A stretch of DNA of 64,000 nucleotides from an uncultured Clostridium sp. (GCA_900538475.1 UPYT01000013.1:27497-91496), one strand, 5' to 3'. Numbered from the stretch's first letter, positions 1 to 8,642 are shown. Program-made: numbers and translations. The notes: generated by a model from the sequence alone, not told the origin.

Positions 1-481
1 TTTCAGCAGTCATAGATTTGATTTTCTGCTCCTTCAGCGGTCTGTCGCTGTAGTCTGTGCGGGTTTCCGCGATCTTATTTACCACATCCATTCCCTCTAC
101 AACCTTACCAAAGGCAGCGTATGCGCCGTCCAGATGCGGAGAAGTCTTGTGCATAATAAAGAACTGGGAGCCTGCAGAGTTGGGCATCATGGATCTTGCC
201 ATGGAAAGTACGCCCTCCGTATGCTTCAGATCATTCTGGAAACCATTCTGAGAAAATTCGCCCTTAATGGAATATCCCGGGCCGCCCATGCCGGTTCCCT
301 GAGGACATCCGCCCTGAATCATAAAGCCTTCAATCACTCTGTGGAAAATCAGTCCGTCATAAAAGCCCTTATTTACAAGACTGATAAAATTCTTCACTGT
401 ATTCGGTGCAATCTCCGGATAAAGCTCTGCGCGGATCACATCTCCATTTTCCATGGTGATAGTAATTTCTGGATTTTTCAT
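1..481 (-). CDS. Peptidyl-prolyl isomerase, cyclophilin type (cut by left edge)
   Basis: This gene reads leftwards and runs off the window after 160 codons. Cyclophilins isomerise prolyl bonds and assist folding; no signal peptide is visible, so it should be cytoplasmic. Translating by hand gives MKNPEITITMENGDVI at the start, the catalytic block FHRVIEGFMIQGG at about residues 46-58, AGSQFFIM at 103-110 and DGAYAAFGKVVEGMDVV near 118-134, all family hallmarks. Only a short C-terminal strand should be missing. The ATG at 481 has AGAAGGGAG upstream, and a promoter lies at 549-576. It appears monocistronic on its 5' side. Confidence is high. Confidence 0.95.
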   Translation of the reverse strand, partial: MKNPEITITMENGDVIRAELYPEIAPNTVKNFISLVNKGFYDGLIFHRVIEGFMIQGGCPQGTGMGGPGYSIKGEFSQNGFQNDLKHTEGVLSMARSMMPNSAGSQFFIMHKTSPHLDGAYAAFGKVVEGMDVVNKIAETRTDYSDRPLKEQKIKSMTAE

Positions 482-548
482 TGTAAAATCTCCCTTCTGA
501 TACGATAATCGAAAGCCACGGCTATTCCGTCCGCTTTCCCTATATCCA

Positions 549-576
549 GTTTAATGAAAGTCTGCCGGATTGTCAA
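549..576 (-). promoter_or_regulatory. Promoter of the cyclophilin gene
   Basis: On the minus strand TTGACA is followed after 17 bases by TAAACT, close to the vegetative sigma consensus, about 70 bases upstream of the cyclophilin ATG. Confidence 0.6.
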
Positions 577-662
577 CAGCAGAACGTCTCATTCACATTC
601 TGTTCATAATTCATTCAAAAACCTTTTACATTAAGAACACGATTTCTTCACGATTTCCCCGT

Positions 663-775
663 ATACTATAACCATAAACAACAAGACGCAGTTGTTTATG
701 AAACGCTTATAAGATTTTTTTCATAATACTCGAGCTGATAATACACATTATCAGCTCTCCTCCCTTTTTTACCTC
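663..775 (+). other. Candidate small RNA or structured leader with two hairpins
   Basis: This gene-free stretch holds two perfect inverted repeats. The first pairs CATAAACAAC (673-682) with GTTGTTTATG (691-700). The second pairs GAGCTGATAA (732-741) with TTATCAGCTC (748-757) and is followed by a pyrimidine run with six T residues (765-770), like an intrinsic terminator. A TATACT hexamer at about 663 could serve as a -10 box, though I see no good -35 box. Together they could form a transcript of about 100 nt. No reading frame is supported here. An operator pair is the alternative. Confidence 0.25.
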
Positions 776-786
776 TTTATAATGTT

Positions 787-826
787 AAAAAAAGAATCTC
801 TCTATTCCCGGAGAGATTCTTTTTAC
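787..826. terminator. Bidirectional terminator after the cation exchanger
   Basis: A 12-bp stem pairs AAAGAATCTCTC with GAGAGATTCTTT around an 8-base loop. It is flanked by A residues on the left and T residues on the right, so it can act in both directions. It sits 17 bases beyond the exchanger stop codon. Confidence 0.8.
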
Positions 827-842
827 TTTTAACCATATCCTG

Positions 843-1763
843 TTACCGAATACAAATATAAATCAGATACACAGTGTACATTCCCAGCATAATTAGACCT
901 TCCATACGGCTGATCCGCAGTTTGCTCCTGCACAAAAGCCAGGTGATCAAACTGAATACAATCAGGCAGGCCGCATCCACAACCGCCAGTCCGTTTACCG
1001 GCACTGGTTTTACTGCTGCAGAAGCACCCAAAACCATCAAAATATTAAAGATATTAGAACCAATCACATTTCCCAGAGCCAGTCCATTTTCCCCTTTTCG
1101 GGAAGCAACCACAGAGGTTACCAGCTCCGGAAGAGAAGTTCCCAGGGCTACCACAGTCAATCCTACCAAAGTTTGGCTCATACCTAAGGCAAGTGCAATT
1201 TCCTTTGCACACTCCACAACAAGATCTCCACCGCATACAATCGCAGTAAGACCTCCTACAATGTAAATTGCGCAACGCAGAGGTGTAATGGATTTATACT
1301 CTTCTTCCTCTTCAATTCTGTTTGTCAATGCATCCCGTACTGTCATCGCTACAAAAAACGCGAACAGCATCAGAAGAATAATAGCCTCTGTCCGGCTCAC
1401 AAAATGATCACCAACAATCATAAAAAACAGGGCGGCAGCTACCCCTACAGACGCTGCATAATCCCACCGCAGCTGTACTGCAAATGGACGAATCGCTCCG
1501 CAGGCTCCCAGCACAACCAGCAGATTAAAAATATTGGAACCAATTACGTTTCCCACAGCAATTTCATTATTTCCTGCTAAAGATGCCGTAGTGCTTACTG
1601 CCAGCTCCGGCATACTGGTTCCAAAAGCAACAATCGTAAGCCCGATAATAATACTGGGCACCCGCAGTGTCTTTGCAATGGAAGAACTCGCTTCCACGAA
1701 AAAATCTGCGCCCTTGATCAGAAGTACAAATCCCACAACTAAAAGTACGTACGTCAGAATCAT
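843..1763 (-). CDS. CaCA-family calcium/sodium (cation) antiporter, YrbG-like
   Basis: This is a membrane antiporter of the CaCA superfamily, which exchanges Ca2+ (in some members Mn2+) for Na+ or H+. The 306-residue protein has two homologous halves. Each carries the alpha-repeat signature: GTSMPEL followed by GNVIGSNIFNLLVVLG, and later GTSLPEL followed by GNVIGSNIFNILMVLG. An acidic loop (RIEEEEEYKS) separates the halves, and there are ten or so hydrophobic segments. I place the start at 1763, not at the longer 1793, because AAAGGAGG lies 9 bases upstream of that ATG. A yybP-ykoY riboswitch with its terminator lies upstream (1986-2137), which suggests Mn2+-responsive expression and a role in manganese or calcium efflux. 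Confidence 0.93.
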   Translation of the reverse strand: MILTYVLLVVGFVLLIKGADFFVEASSSIAKTLRVPSIIIGLTIVAFGTSMPELAVSTTASLAGNNEIAVGNVIGSNIFNLLVVLGACGAIRPFAVQLRWDYAASVGVAAALFFMIVGDHFVSRTEAIILLMLFAFFVAMTVRDALTNRIEEEEEYKSITPLRCAIYIVGGLTAIVCGGDLVVECAKEIALALGMSQTLVGLTVVALGTSLPELVTSVVASRKGENGLALGNVIGSNIFNILMVLGASAAVKPVPVNGLAVVDAACLIVFSLITWLLCRSKLRISRMEGLIMLGMYTVYLIYICIR

Positions 1764-1802
1764 TTTCCTTTTCCTCCTTTTGTAAATCCTCATGTCCCTC
1801 TA

Positions 1803-1864
1803 TTCCGCCGCATGGCGATCCCTGCGGAGCGTTTTTATGTCATAGGACGTAATTTCCTATGACA
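1803..1864. repeat. 62-bp direct repeat, copy 1 (contains a palindrome)
   Basis: This copy matches 1926-1987 almost exactly; the only difference I see is ccctg versus cctcg in the middle. The repeat ends in the palindrome TGTCATAGGA ... TCCTATGACA. Both copies lie in the leader between the riboswitch terminator and the exchanger start. Between them is a perfect 9-bp hairpin, GAAGCTCGC/GCGAGCTTC, at 1869-1888. Confidence 0.85.
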
Positions 1865-1925
1865 GAAAGAAGCTCGCTTGCGAGCTTCTCCGCCTGCGGC
1901 GGGTCGCTTCTGCGACAAAATTCTC

Positions 1926-1987
1926 TTCCGCCGCATGGCGATCCTCGCGGAGCGTTTTTATGTCATAGGACGTAATTTCCTATGACA
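1926..1987. repeat. 62-bp direct repeat, copy 2 (contains a palindrome)
   Basis: This is the second copy of the 1803-1864 repeat. It abuts the riboswitch terminator, and its palindrome (TGTCATAGGA/TCCTATGACA) is followed on the minus side by the T-rich tail of that terminator. It looks like an intergenic REP-type element rather than coding sequence. Confidence 0.85.
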
Positions 1988-2038
1988 TAAAAACAGCGAG
2001 ACTTTTATTGTACCACAAGGACACAGTAAAAGTCTCGC
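1986..2038 (-). terminator. Expression-platform terminator of the yybP-ykoY riboswitch
   Basis: A perfect 12-bp stem pairs GCGAGACTTTTA (1996-2007) with TAAAAGTCTCGC (2027-2038). On the minus strand it is followed by TGTTTTTATG. The 5' arm of the stem as transcribed is the conserved 3' segment of the aptamer, so aptamer folding and termination are mutually exclusive. This is the usual transcription-control layout. Confidence 0.8.
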
Positions 2039-2137
2039 TTATTATATGCATGCCGGGCCATATTTACTCCGCCTGACGCGGACAGCCGAGATGACGACAG
2101 TACACAGCGGCTGGAACCGCCAAGCTACTCCCTTTTC
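2025..2137 (-). ncRNA. yybP-ykoY (Mn2+-sensing) riboswitch
   Basis: Read on the minus strand, the segment starts AAAAGGGAGTAGC. It continues with a GGCGG/CCGCC helix, then GTACTGTCGTCATC and CTCGGC, then a CCCGGC element, and closes with GCGAGACTTTT. These are the conserved blocks of the yybP-ykoY class, which binds Mn2+ and often controls CaCA exchangers, TerC-like proteins and P-type ATPases. It lies upstream of the exchanger at 843-1763 and has its own promoter and terminator, so manganese should relieve termination. The assignment is from memory of the consensus, not from a covariance search. Confidence 0.75.
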
Positions 2138-2157
2138 CATACGGTTTTACATTTTAT

Positions 2158-3570
2158 TTATGTAGTATGATACTTTCTTTTCACATTCTTGTCAATATGG
2201 ATTTTCCTTTGGCAAAAAGGAATCTGCCTGGATAAAATCCAAAGAGCAGCCAGGTTAGGCCACGCCATCAGCCCGTTCCACACATCAGATACCATCCAGA
2301 CCACGTCCAGACGACAGATACAGCCAGCAAAAACCGCTGCCAGATACAGAACCGGATACCAGCCCATCCATATCTCCCGGCCAAAAATCCGTGTCCCCAG
2401 ATAGGACGCCGTCTGCCGCCCCAGATAATACCAGGCAATGATTGTGGCAAATGCAAAGACTGTCATTGCCCCTGATACCAGACGTTCCCCCAGAGCTCCC
2501 AGGCATCGGGAAAAACACCAGGCAGTAAGCCTTGCTCCATCCAGAGCCGCCGGTACGCTTCCCACTCTGTGGCAAACACAGAGAATCACAAGACCAGTCA
2601 GACTGCAAATCACAATGGTATCAAAAAACACCTCAAACATTGCCCACATCCCCTGTTTCTCCGGTGTGGTATTCTCTGCCGCTCCATGAAGCACAGCCAT
2701 ACTTCCCAAACCTGCTTCATTAGAAAACACACCTCTGGACATCCCGTACCGGACACTTCTGCTCAGGAGAAAGCCGCCTACACCTCCACCTGCTGCCTCT
2801 GCAGTAAATGCCTCAGAAAATACCGTCTGTAATACTGGCCAGATGCTTTCTCTGCAGAAAAAAAGAACCATTACAGAAAATGCAACATAAATTCCCGCGG
2901 ACACCGGCATCAGCTTTTCTGTCACCCTGGAAATTCTTCCGATACCCCCCAGAATCACCAGTGCGGTAAGAATCGTTATAAGTACAGCGCTTGTCCCGGG
3001 CCGGATCCCTGCACTGAAGTTTAAGGTTGTACTCATAGAATTTGACTGTACCATGCTTCCCATTCCCAGTGAAGAAAGAAGGGCAAGACCCGCATAAAAA
3101 ATCCCCATACATCTGCTCCCCACTCCTCGCTCCATATATACCATAGGCCCGCACATCCAATGTCCATCCTGCTTTCGGTAACGGTATTTCTGTCCCAAAG
3201 CCGTTTCTGCATAGGCAGTCATCATTCCCATAAAAGCAGAAACCCACATCCAGAACAGAGCTCCCGGCCCTCCCGCAGTCAATGCTGTCGCCACTCCTAC
3301 AATATTGCCTGTCCCAATAGTCGCTGCCAGCCCCGTACAGGCCGCCTGAAACGGCGTAATGCCGGAGTCCGCCATCCCTTCATTCTCCCTGTCGCCTTGT
3401 AACGGTTCCTCCTCCCAGATACTCCCAATGGTTTCTCTCCACCACTGTGAAAAGCCAAAAAACTGAAAACCGCCTGATTTTACCGTAAACCAGATTCCTG
3501 TAGCAAGAAAAATCATCATGGTCCACGGCCCCCAAACAATCACATGTATCGTTTCTGCCAACTGCTGCAT
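2158..3570 (-). CDS. Sodium:alanine symporter family (AGCS) amino-acid carrier
   Basis: The protein is a 470-residue AGCS-family permease that imports alanine or glycine with Na+. It begins MQQLAETIHVIVWGPW, the usual family N-terminus. Family signatures follow: ACTGLAATIGTGNIVGVATAL, GGPGALFWMWVSAFMGM and SNEAGLGSMAVLHG. About ten membrane segments are apparent. The frame could extend to a TTG at 3609, but GGGAG six bases before the ATG at 3570 and the family N-terminus favour the shorter start. It stands alone, with the exchanger transcript starting inside its 3' end. Substrate choice between alanine and glycine cannot be read from the sequence. Confidence 0.93.
   Translation of the reverse strand: MQQLAETIHVIVWGPWTMMIFLATGIWFTVKSGGFQFFGFSQWWRETIGSIWEEEPLQGDRENEGMADSGITPFQAACTGLAATIGTGNIVGVATALTAGGPGALFWMWVSAFMGMMTAYAETALGQKYRYRKQDGHWMCGPMVYMERGVGSRCMGIFYAGLALLSSLGMGSMVQSNSMSTTLNFSAGIRPGTSAVLITILTALVILGGIGRISRVTEKLMPVSAGIYVAFSVMVLFFCRESIWPVLQTVFSEAFTAEAAGGGVGGFLLSRSVRYGMSRGVFSNEAGLGSMAVLHGAAENTTPEKQGMWAMFEVFFDTIVICSLTGLVILCVCHRVGSVPAALDGARLTAWCFSRCLGALGERLVSGAMTVFAFATIIAWYYLGRQTASYLGTRIFGREIWMGWYPVLYLAAVFAGCICRLDVVWMVSDVWNGLMAWPNLAALWILSRQIPFCQRKIHIDKNVKRKYHTT
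2167..2195 (-). promoter_or_regulatory. Promoter of the riboswitch-exchanger transcript
   Basis: TTGACA and TATCAT are separated by 17 bases on the minus strand. The promoter lies inside the last codons of the sodium:alanine symporter gene and would start transcription about 20 bases before the riboswitch. Confidence 0.65.
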
Positions 3571-3782
3571 TCTTACTCCCAATGTCTTTTTTCTATGTTT
3601 ATGCAGCAAAGTCTCATTCCTATACCGGACACAGATTCTGTGCTCCTCTCCCCTTTCTTCTGTATCTCCCGTTCTTCTTTATTTCCCTTTTTCCTTTATT
3701 TGTCCCCTCGCATTTCATGCCCGAATATGGTATGATAGAAAGGAACACTACGGGAAATTTTAAGAGAGAGGGGGCAGTTTAT

Positions 3783-4763
3783 ATGCCTGGATTTACCACA
3801 CATTATATTCTGGGAATGAAGGCCTTCAATGATCTTCCCAACAATCAGCTAAAATATATTATTGCCAAATATCGTTGGCTTTACCAGCTTGGACTTCAGG
3901 GACCAGATATGTTTTTCTACAACATTCCTATTCTCCGTCACAGAGATTACCGGAATGTAGGCTCCTATATGCATGAGCATCACATCCAGGATTTCTTCCG
4001 CTGCTATCTGGAAAATTTACAGGATATTGAATCCCGGCAGCAGAGAGAGGAAGGACTTTCCTATTTCTGTGGCTTTGTCTGCCACTATATTGGCGACTCC
4101 ATTTGCCATCCTTATGTATATGGCAGAATCGGCTATGATGCCAAAAATCCGACTATGGAAACTCACGGCCTTCATGCCGCTCTGGAAAATGATATTGATG
4201 CCCTGCTTTTATGGAAATATAAAAAGAAAAAGCCTTCTCAGTTTAACCAGGCGGCAACCATTTGCCTGAACGGAATGGAAATGCAGTTCATCTCCCAGTT
4301 CCTGGCAAAATGTATCAATGAGGTCTATTACCCCATTACCTATGAAAACAGCTTCCAGGTATCTTCATCCATGATTTACCGCTCCATTCTTGCTCTGCGG
4401 TTTGGATGCCGCACTCTGGCCGATCCCTCCGGCAAAAAAACTGACCGGATCGCCTTTGTTGAGAACCTTGTGCTGAAAAAACCGGTAGCCTCCACCAAAC
4501 TGGTCACAGATAAAGTAAAGAATCCTCGTCAGTGCCTGAATCTGGATCACGAGCTATGGTGCAATCCCTGGGATCGAAGACTTGCCTCAAGGGCCTCCTT
4601 CCCGGATCTATTCCGGTATTCTTTGCTGAAATGCAGCAACGTAAACGCGCTGATCAATACCAGCATCCATTCCACTCGTCAGGCAGATGCCCAGGAGCTG
4701 GAACGGCTTCTCCATGAGCTGGGAAGCTATTCTTATCACAGCGGACTGGCTGTAACAGACTGA
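3783..4763 (+). CDS. Zinc-dependent phospholipase C family protein
   Basis: The 326-residue protein matches the zinc-dependent phospholipase C superfamily, which binds metal through many His and Asp residues. Visible ligands include TTHYILG near the N-terminus, LQGPDMFFY, MHEHH, CGFVCHYIGDSICHPYVY and ETHGLHAALENDID. The family was named for secreted phospholipases, but I see no signal peptide at this start, so an intracellular hydrolase of unknown substrate is also possible. The ATG at 3783 follows GAGGGGGC; the longer upstream frame is a hydrophobic artefact. It is transcribed away from the symporter and ends before a hairpin at 4781. Confidence 0.85.
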   Translation: MPGFTTHYILGMKAFNDLPNNQLKYIIAKYRWLYQLGLQGPDMFFYNIPILRHRDYRNVGSYMHEHHIQDFFRCYLENLQDIESRQQREEGLSYFCGFVCHYIGDSICHPYVYGRIGYDAKNPTMETHGLHAALENDIDALLLWKYKKKKPSQFNQAATICLNGMEMQFISQFLAKCINEVYYPITYENSFQVSSSMIYRSILALRFGCRTLADPSGKKTDRIAFVENLVLKKPVASTKLVTDKVKNPRQCLNLDHELWCNPWDRRLASRASFPDLFRYSLLKCSNVNALINTSIHSTRQADAQELERLLHELGSYSYHSGLAVTD

Positions 4764-4780
4764 TTTTTTATTAAATAATA

Positions 4781-4820
4781 TGTGGCAGCCGGAATTTATC
4801 CGCTGCCACAATAATGCTGT
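4781..4820. terminator. Terminator between convergent genes
   Basis: TGTGGCAG (4781-4788) pairs with CTGCCACA (4803-4810), extended by GG/CC bases. T-rich tracts lie on both sides, so the hairpin can serve the phospholipase-like gene and the opposing metallohydrolase gene. Confidence 0.75.
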
Positions 4821-4837
4821 CTTTTCGTTTTTCTTTT

Positions 4838-5929
4838 TTACCGCATAATCTGATCGCCATCTTTTATACAGTAATGCCGCTTTACATGAAGCTTCTCCAT
4901 CCAGCTTTTTGTTTCCGGCGTCTGGTAGCCGCCGCCTTCATTATCCCAAAGCCATCCAGGCGTAGGCCAAAGACAGATTTCCGGATCTATGGCCTGATAA
5001 ACAGCTTCACTGACTCCATTCTGTCCGTGGTGAGCCATCTGCACAACATCAGATTTTAATGCCTCTGCTCCTGCCTGCTCCAGGAGCAAATCGCCACCAA
5101 TCTTCTGCAAATCTCCAAGGAACAAAATCGATACCCCATGAACTACCATACGATAAGCAATTCCTGCATCATTGCCGTCCCGCTCTCCTATTTGCTCCGG
5201 TCCTGGCTCATAGCGTTCATTCATTACCGTCACTGTCACATCATCTACGGTAATCGTCTGTCCCCTCTCTACAATCTGGCATACTCTATCTGGAAGCTTC
5301 TCCAATTCTCCAATAATTGCAGCCGCTGTGCCATAATCTCCCGGTTCATGAATCGCATACCAGTCCAAATCTGCAAAATTATAATAGATATGCTGAATTT
5401 CTATTCCCGTATCTTCACCTTCTGCCTCTGTCTGCAAAAGATTCAAAAGAGCACCTACATGATCCGTATGCGTATGGGTCAGAAACCAGGCATCCACATG
5501 ACCGCCTCTCCGACGGATTTCCTCCATCAGGTGCTCTCCATCTTCCCAACGACCGCCATCTATTACAATCAGATTTCCATTTTTTGTTTCTATTAAAAAT
5601 GACATCATCTGCCCTTTTGTCTGATTGGAGAGCATCATCAGTTCAGCTCCCCCCAGAATCGGCTTCTCTTCCCCGGTTCCGCTGCTTTGCATCTCTCCGA
5701 CTGTCACAAGCTGGCCGGAATTTTCAGGCTGCTCTGCGGTCCCCCTGGCATAGCTTTCTTTTCTCCATGTCATAAATCCTGTAGCAGCCAACACTACTGT
5801 CAGCACTGCAATCCCCCCGGATACCAGCCCTTTTCCAGCAAAGGTTCTTGCTGATTTCTGTTTTCTCCTGCTTCTCCCTGCCCCTGCCCTTCTGTTTTCT
5901 CTCTCCATTTCTGCCGTCACATCTTTCAT
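4838..5929 (-). CDS. Membrane-anchored metallo-beta-lactamase-fold hydrolase (ComEC/Rec2-like domain)
   Basis: The protein has 363 residues. A basic N-terminus (RRAGAGRSRRKQK) leads into one membrane segment at about residues 33-53, then a linker, then a metallo-beta-lactamase domain. Metal ligands are visible in LTHTHTDHVGAL, in FLGDL and in the late AHHGQNG motif. This form resembles the free-standing C-terminal domain of ComEC, suggesting an extracytoplasmic nuclease or phosphodiesterase. The start is uncertain: no good Shine-Dalgarno lies near 5929, and an ATG seven codons in is no better. It is convergent with the phospholipase-like gene and divergent from the BCCT gene. Confidence 0.85.
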   Translation of the reverse strand: MKDVTAEMERENRRAGAGRSRRKQKSARTFAGKGLVSGGIAVLTVVLAATGFMTWRKESYARGTAEQPENSGQLVTVGEMQSSGTGEEKPILGGAELMMLSNQTKGQMMSFLIETKNGNLIVIDGGRWEDGEHLMEEIRRRGGHVDAWFLTHTHTDHVGALLNLLQTEAEGEDTGIEIQHIYYNFADLDWYAIHEPGDYGTAAAIIGELEKLPDRVCQIVERGQTITVDDVTVTVMNERYEPGPEQIGERDGNDAGIAYRMVVHGVSILFLGDLQKIGGDLLLEQAGAEALKSDVVQMAHHGQNGVSEAVYQAIDPEICLWPTPGWLWDNEGGGYQTPETKSWMEKLHVKRHYCIKDGDQIMR

Positions 5930-6036
5930 TTTTTCTGCTATTTTACCAGAATTCCTTCTTTTTTGATAGACTCCCTCCTAAACTGAAAGAAATTCGCAAG
6001 AAATCCCTCTTGCATTTTTTCTCCTGCAATGCTAAT

Positions 6037-6074
6037 ATGTTCAATATAATTTAATTTTTAATATTTTTGAACAT
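6037..6074. promoter_or_regulatory. Spaced inverted repeat in the divergent promoter region
   Basis: ATGTTCAA (6037-6044) and TTGAACAT (6067-6074) are perfect inverted arms separated by 22 very AT-rich bases. On the minus strand TTCAAA and TATATT are 17 bases apart across the region, a plausible promoter for the metallohydrolase. A regulator could bind the two arms, possibly with looping. The upstream edge of the BCCT promoter may also fall here. Confidence 0.35.
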
Positions 6075-6123
6075 TTTACTCGCAGATATTTCTGTAAAAC
6101 TGCTATAGGAGGTATTTTACATT

Positions 6124-7677
6124 ATGAAAAAAGAACAAAATCGGGCTTCCGACACTTCGCTGGCCCGCCGGCTGGACTGGTTTATTACACTGATTCCCTT
6201 TCTCTGTATTGTGATTCTCTGTATCTGGTTTGTTCGCAATCCAGAACAGTCCTCCCAGCTTTTAGCTTCTATCCGCTCTCTCCTTGGGGATCAGATGGGC
6301 AGTTATTACCTGCTGATCGGCCTGGGTGTATTTTTCTGCTCCCTGTATATGGCCTTTTCCCGCTTTGGAAACATTCGGCTGGGAGATCTGGAAAAACCGG
6401 AATATACTTTTTTTCAGTGGGGCTCCATGATGTTTACTGCCGGACTGGCTGCAGATATTCTTTTTTACTCCTGCTGTGAATGGATCCTGTATGCCAATGA
6501 ACCTCACATTGAAGAAATGGGCGGAATTCAGGAATGGGCCTCTACCTATCCTCTGTTTCACTGGGGACCGATTCCCTGGAGTTTTTATCTGGTTCTGGCC
6601 GTGGCGTTCGGCTTTATGCTTCATGTCCGCAAAAGAACCAAGCAGAAATTTTCTGAGTCCTGTCGTCCGATTCTTGGAAAGCGGGTGGATGGGTGGAGTG
6701 GTAAAATCATCGATTTCATTGCTGTAATTGCTCTCCTTGCAGGTACTGCCACTACTTTTTCCCTGGCAACACCTCTGCTTTCCATGGCAATCAGCCGCGT
6801 TACCGGAATTCCTCAGAGCGTCGCTCTTACCATCTTTATTTTAATCAGTATCTGCTGTATTTACACCTTCTGTGTCTATCTTGGAATGAAAGGCGTACAG
6901 CTGGCTGCCTCCTGCTGCGTTTATCTGTTTTTTATGCTCCTTGCCTATGTATTTTTCCTGGGAGGAGAAAGCCGATACATTATTGAAACTGGTCTGAGCT
7001 CCATTGGTAATCTGGTTCAGAACTTTATCGGACTGTCCACCTGGACAGATGCCCTGCGCACCAGCTCCTTCCCTCAGAACTGGACCATCTTTTACTGGTC
7101 CTACTGGATTGTATGGTGTGTAGCAACTCCTTTTTTCATTGGCTCTATCAGCCGGGGGAGAACTGTTCGCCAGGTTGTACTGGGAGGATATTCCTTTGGT
7201 CTGGCTGGAACCTTTACCTCCTTCATCATTCTCGGCAATTATGGAATGGGGCTGCAGATGCATGGACGGTTGGATCTGCTTTCTGTATATACAAAAACCG
7301 GAGATTTATATGCTGCCATTGTTTCCGTTCTGGAACAGCTTCCGCTTCCCGGACTGGTGCTGATTCTTCTGGTCCTTTGTATGGTAACCTTTTACTCTAC
7401 ATCCTTTGATTCCATTACTCTGGTGGCTGCCGCTTATTCCTACAAGGAGCTGAAGCCGAACGAGGAACCAAACCGGAACATTAAACTGTTCTGGTCTATT
7501 ATGCTGATTCTGCTTCCCATTGCCCTGATTTTTTCCGAAAATTCCATGGCAAACCTGCAGACAGTATCCATCATTGCCGCCTTCCCTCTGGGAATCATTA
7601 TCATCCTGATCCTGGGAAGCTTTTTTAAAGATGCCGATGCTTATCTAAAAGAAAAGCAGAATGAAAAGACTTTATAA
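6124..7677 (+). CDS. BCCT-family betaine/carnitine/choline transporter
   Basis: This 517-residue permease belongs to the BCCT family, which imports quaternary ammonium compounds such as glycine betaine, carnitine or choline. About twelve hydrophobic segments are visible. The family signature is clear: WTIFYWSYWIVWCVATP followed by FIGSISRGRTVRQ. Other conserved parts are FFQWGSMMFTAG and YSTSFDSITLVAA. ATG at 6124 follows AGGAGG. Roles could be osmoprotection or supply of substrates for trimethylamine-type or betaine metabolism, but no such catabolic genes lie beside it. A strong terminator follows at 7812. Confidence 0.93.
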   Translation: MKKEQNRASDTSLARRLDWFITLIPFLCIVILCIWFVRNPEQSSQLLASIRSLLGDQMGSYYLLIGLGVFFCSLYMAFSRFGNIRLGDLEKPEYTFFQWGSMMFTAGLAADILFYSCCEWILYANEPHIEEMGGIQEWASTYPLFHWGPIPWSFYLVLAVAFGFMLHVRKRTKQKFSESCRPILGKRVDGWSGKIIDFIAVIALLAGTATTFSLATPLLSMAISRVTGIPQSVALTIFILISICCIYTFCVYLGMKGVQLAASCCVYLFFMLLAYVFFLGGESRYIIETGLSSIGNLVQNFIGLSTWTDALRTSSFPQNWTIFYWSYWIVWCVATPFFIGSISRGRTVRQVVLGGYSFGLAGTFTSFIILGNYGMGLQMHGRLDLLSVYTKTGDLYAAIVSVLEQLPLPGLVLILLVLCMVTFYSTSFDSITLVAAAYSYKELKPNEEPNRNIKLFWSIMLILLPIALIFSENSMANLQTVSIIAAFPLGIIIILILGSFFKDADAYLKEKQNEKTL

Positions 7678-7811
7678 GCACTAAAAAGAAAGCACTTTGA
7701 CACACAGCCGAACCGAAACAAAGTCGCGTCACCATCCCTTTTCCTCTAACGAGCAGTGTGCATACTCGCGGAACATTTTTGTATCTTTCGATCAAATTTT
7801 CTATAATACAA

Positions 7812-7866
7812 AAGAGAATCGCCAAAGCCGGTATCTATTCCGCTATTCTGGCGATTCTCTTTTATA
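7812..7866. terminator. Bidirectional terminator between BCCT and RibU genes
   Basis: AAGAGAATCGCCA (7812-7824) pairs with TGGCGATTCTCTT (7849-7861) across a 24-base loop, with A and T runs outside. The two flanking genes converge on it. Confidence 0.8.
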
Positions 7867-7880
7867 TTATTTTTTTAATT

Positions 7881-8522
7881 CTAAGCACGCAGTTTTCTGC
7901 TCTGGCCATTTCGCTTCTCTGTTCCAATACTGTGAATCATAGCGCTGATATGCTTATAAACCAGCACCGTAATCATGGAAACCACAATTCCCTTAATCAC
8001 ATTAAACGGCCCTACACAGATAACAGCAAAAGTCCACACATTGCTGACTGCCGGGTTAATAGCCGCCCCGGCCGCAATGATATTTTCCAATGGCATAAAA
8101 TTGGAATAAAAAGGCAGCATAACCAACGCATTTCCCACGATTGCTGCAGCTGACATGAGAAGGGTTCCTGCTGTCAGAGCTGCCATAGCGCCTTTTCGGG
8201 TTTTCTTAAACTGATAAATCAGACCTGCCGGAATAACCATTGCACAGCCAAAGGTCAGATTGGCCAGTTCTCCCACAAAGCCTGTGCTAGTTGGCTTCAA
8301 TACCAGCTTAACCAAGATTTTCACAACTTCAATAACAGCCCCGGCCACTGGTCCTAAAGCAAAGGTTCCTACCAGAACCGGAACTTCACTGATATCAAGA
8401 CCATAAAAGCTGGGAGCAAGGAAAGGCAGCGGTATCTCAAATACCATCAGCACCCCTGCCAGAGCTCCGAACATCCCCATCAGAACAACATTTTTTGTTG
8501 TCATTAATTTGTTTTCCTTCAT
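7881..8522 (-). CDS. ribU: Riboflavin transporter, ECF S-component RibU
   Basis: RibU is the substrate-binding membrane subunit of an energy-coupling-factor transporter for riboflavin. The 213-residue protein has about six membrane segments and typical blocks: EIPLPFLAPSFYGLDISEVPV near the start, then GPVAGAVIEVVKILVKL. The start at 8522 is chosen because AGGAGG lies upstream; the frame's earlier start at 8558 has none. The gene is preceded by an FMN riboswitch and its terminator, so it should be repressed when FMN is abundant. The shared ATPase and EcfT subunits are not in this window. Confidence 0.93.
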   Translation of the reverse strand: MKENKLMTTKNVVLMGMFGALAGVLMVFEIPLPFLAPSFYGLDISEVPVLVGTFALGPVAGAVIEVVKILVKLVLKPTSTGFVGELANLTFGCAMVIPAGLIYQFKKTRKGAMAALTAGTLLMSAAAIVGNALVMLPFYSNFMPLENIIAAGAAINPAVSNVWTFAVICVGPFNVIKGIVVSMITVLVYKHISAMIHSIGTEKRNGQSRKLRA

Positions 8523-8642
8523 GATAACTTCCTCCTGAAAATTATAATATAAGCTCATTCTCCAGAGGAATCATGTGTCTGCCCCTTCGCCGTACCGCCG
8601 TTTTTTTGCTTTTCAGGAAAGAGACTTCCCATAAAACAAAAA

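Noticed and set aside
2040..2160. A glycine riboswitch associated with the sodium:alanine symporter
   Set aside because: The structured segment lies downstream of that symporter, not upstream. Its conserved blocks fit yybP-ykoY and it controls the exchanger instead.
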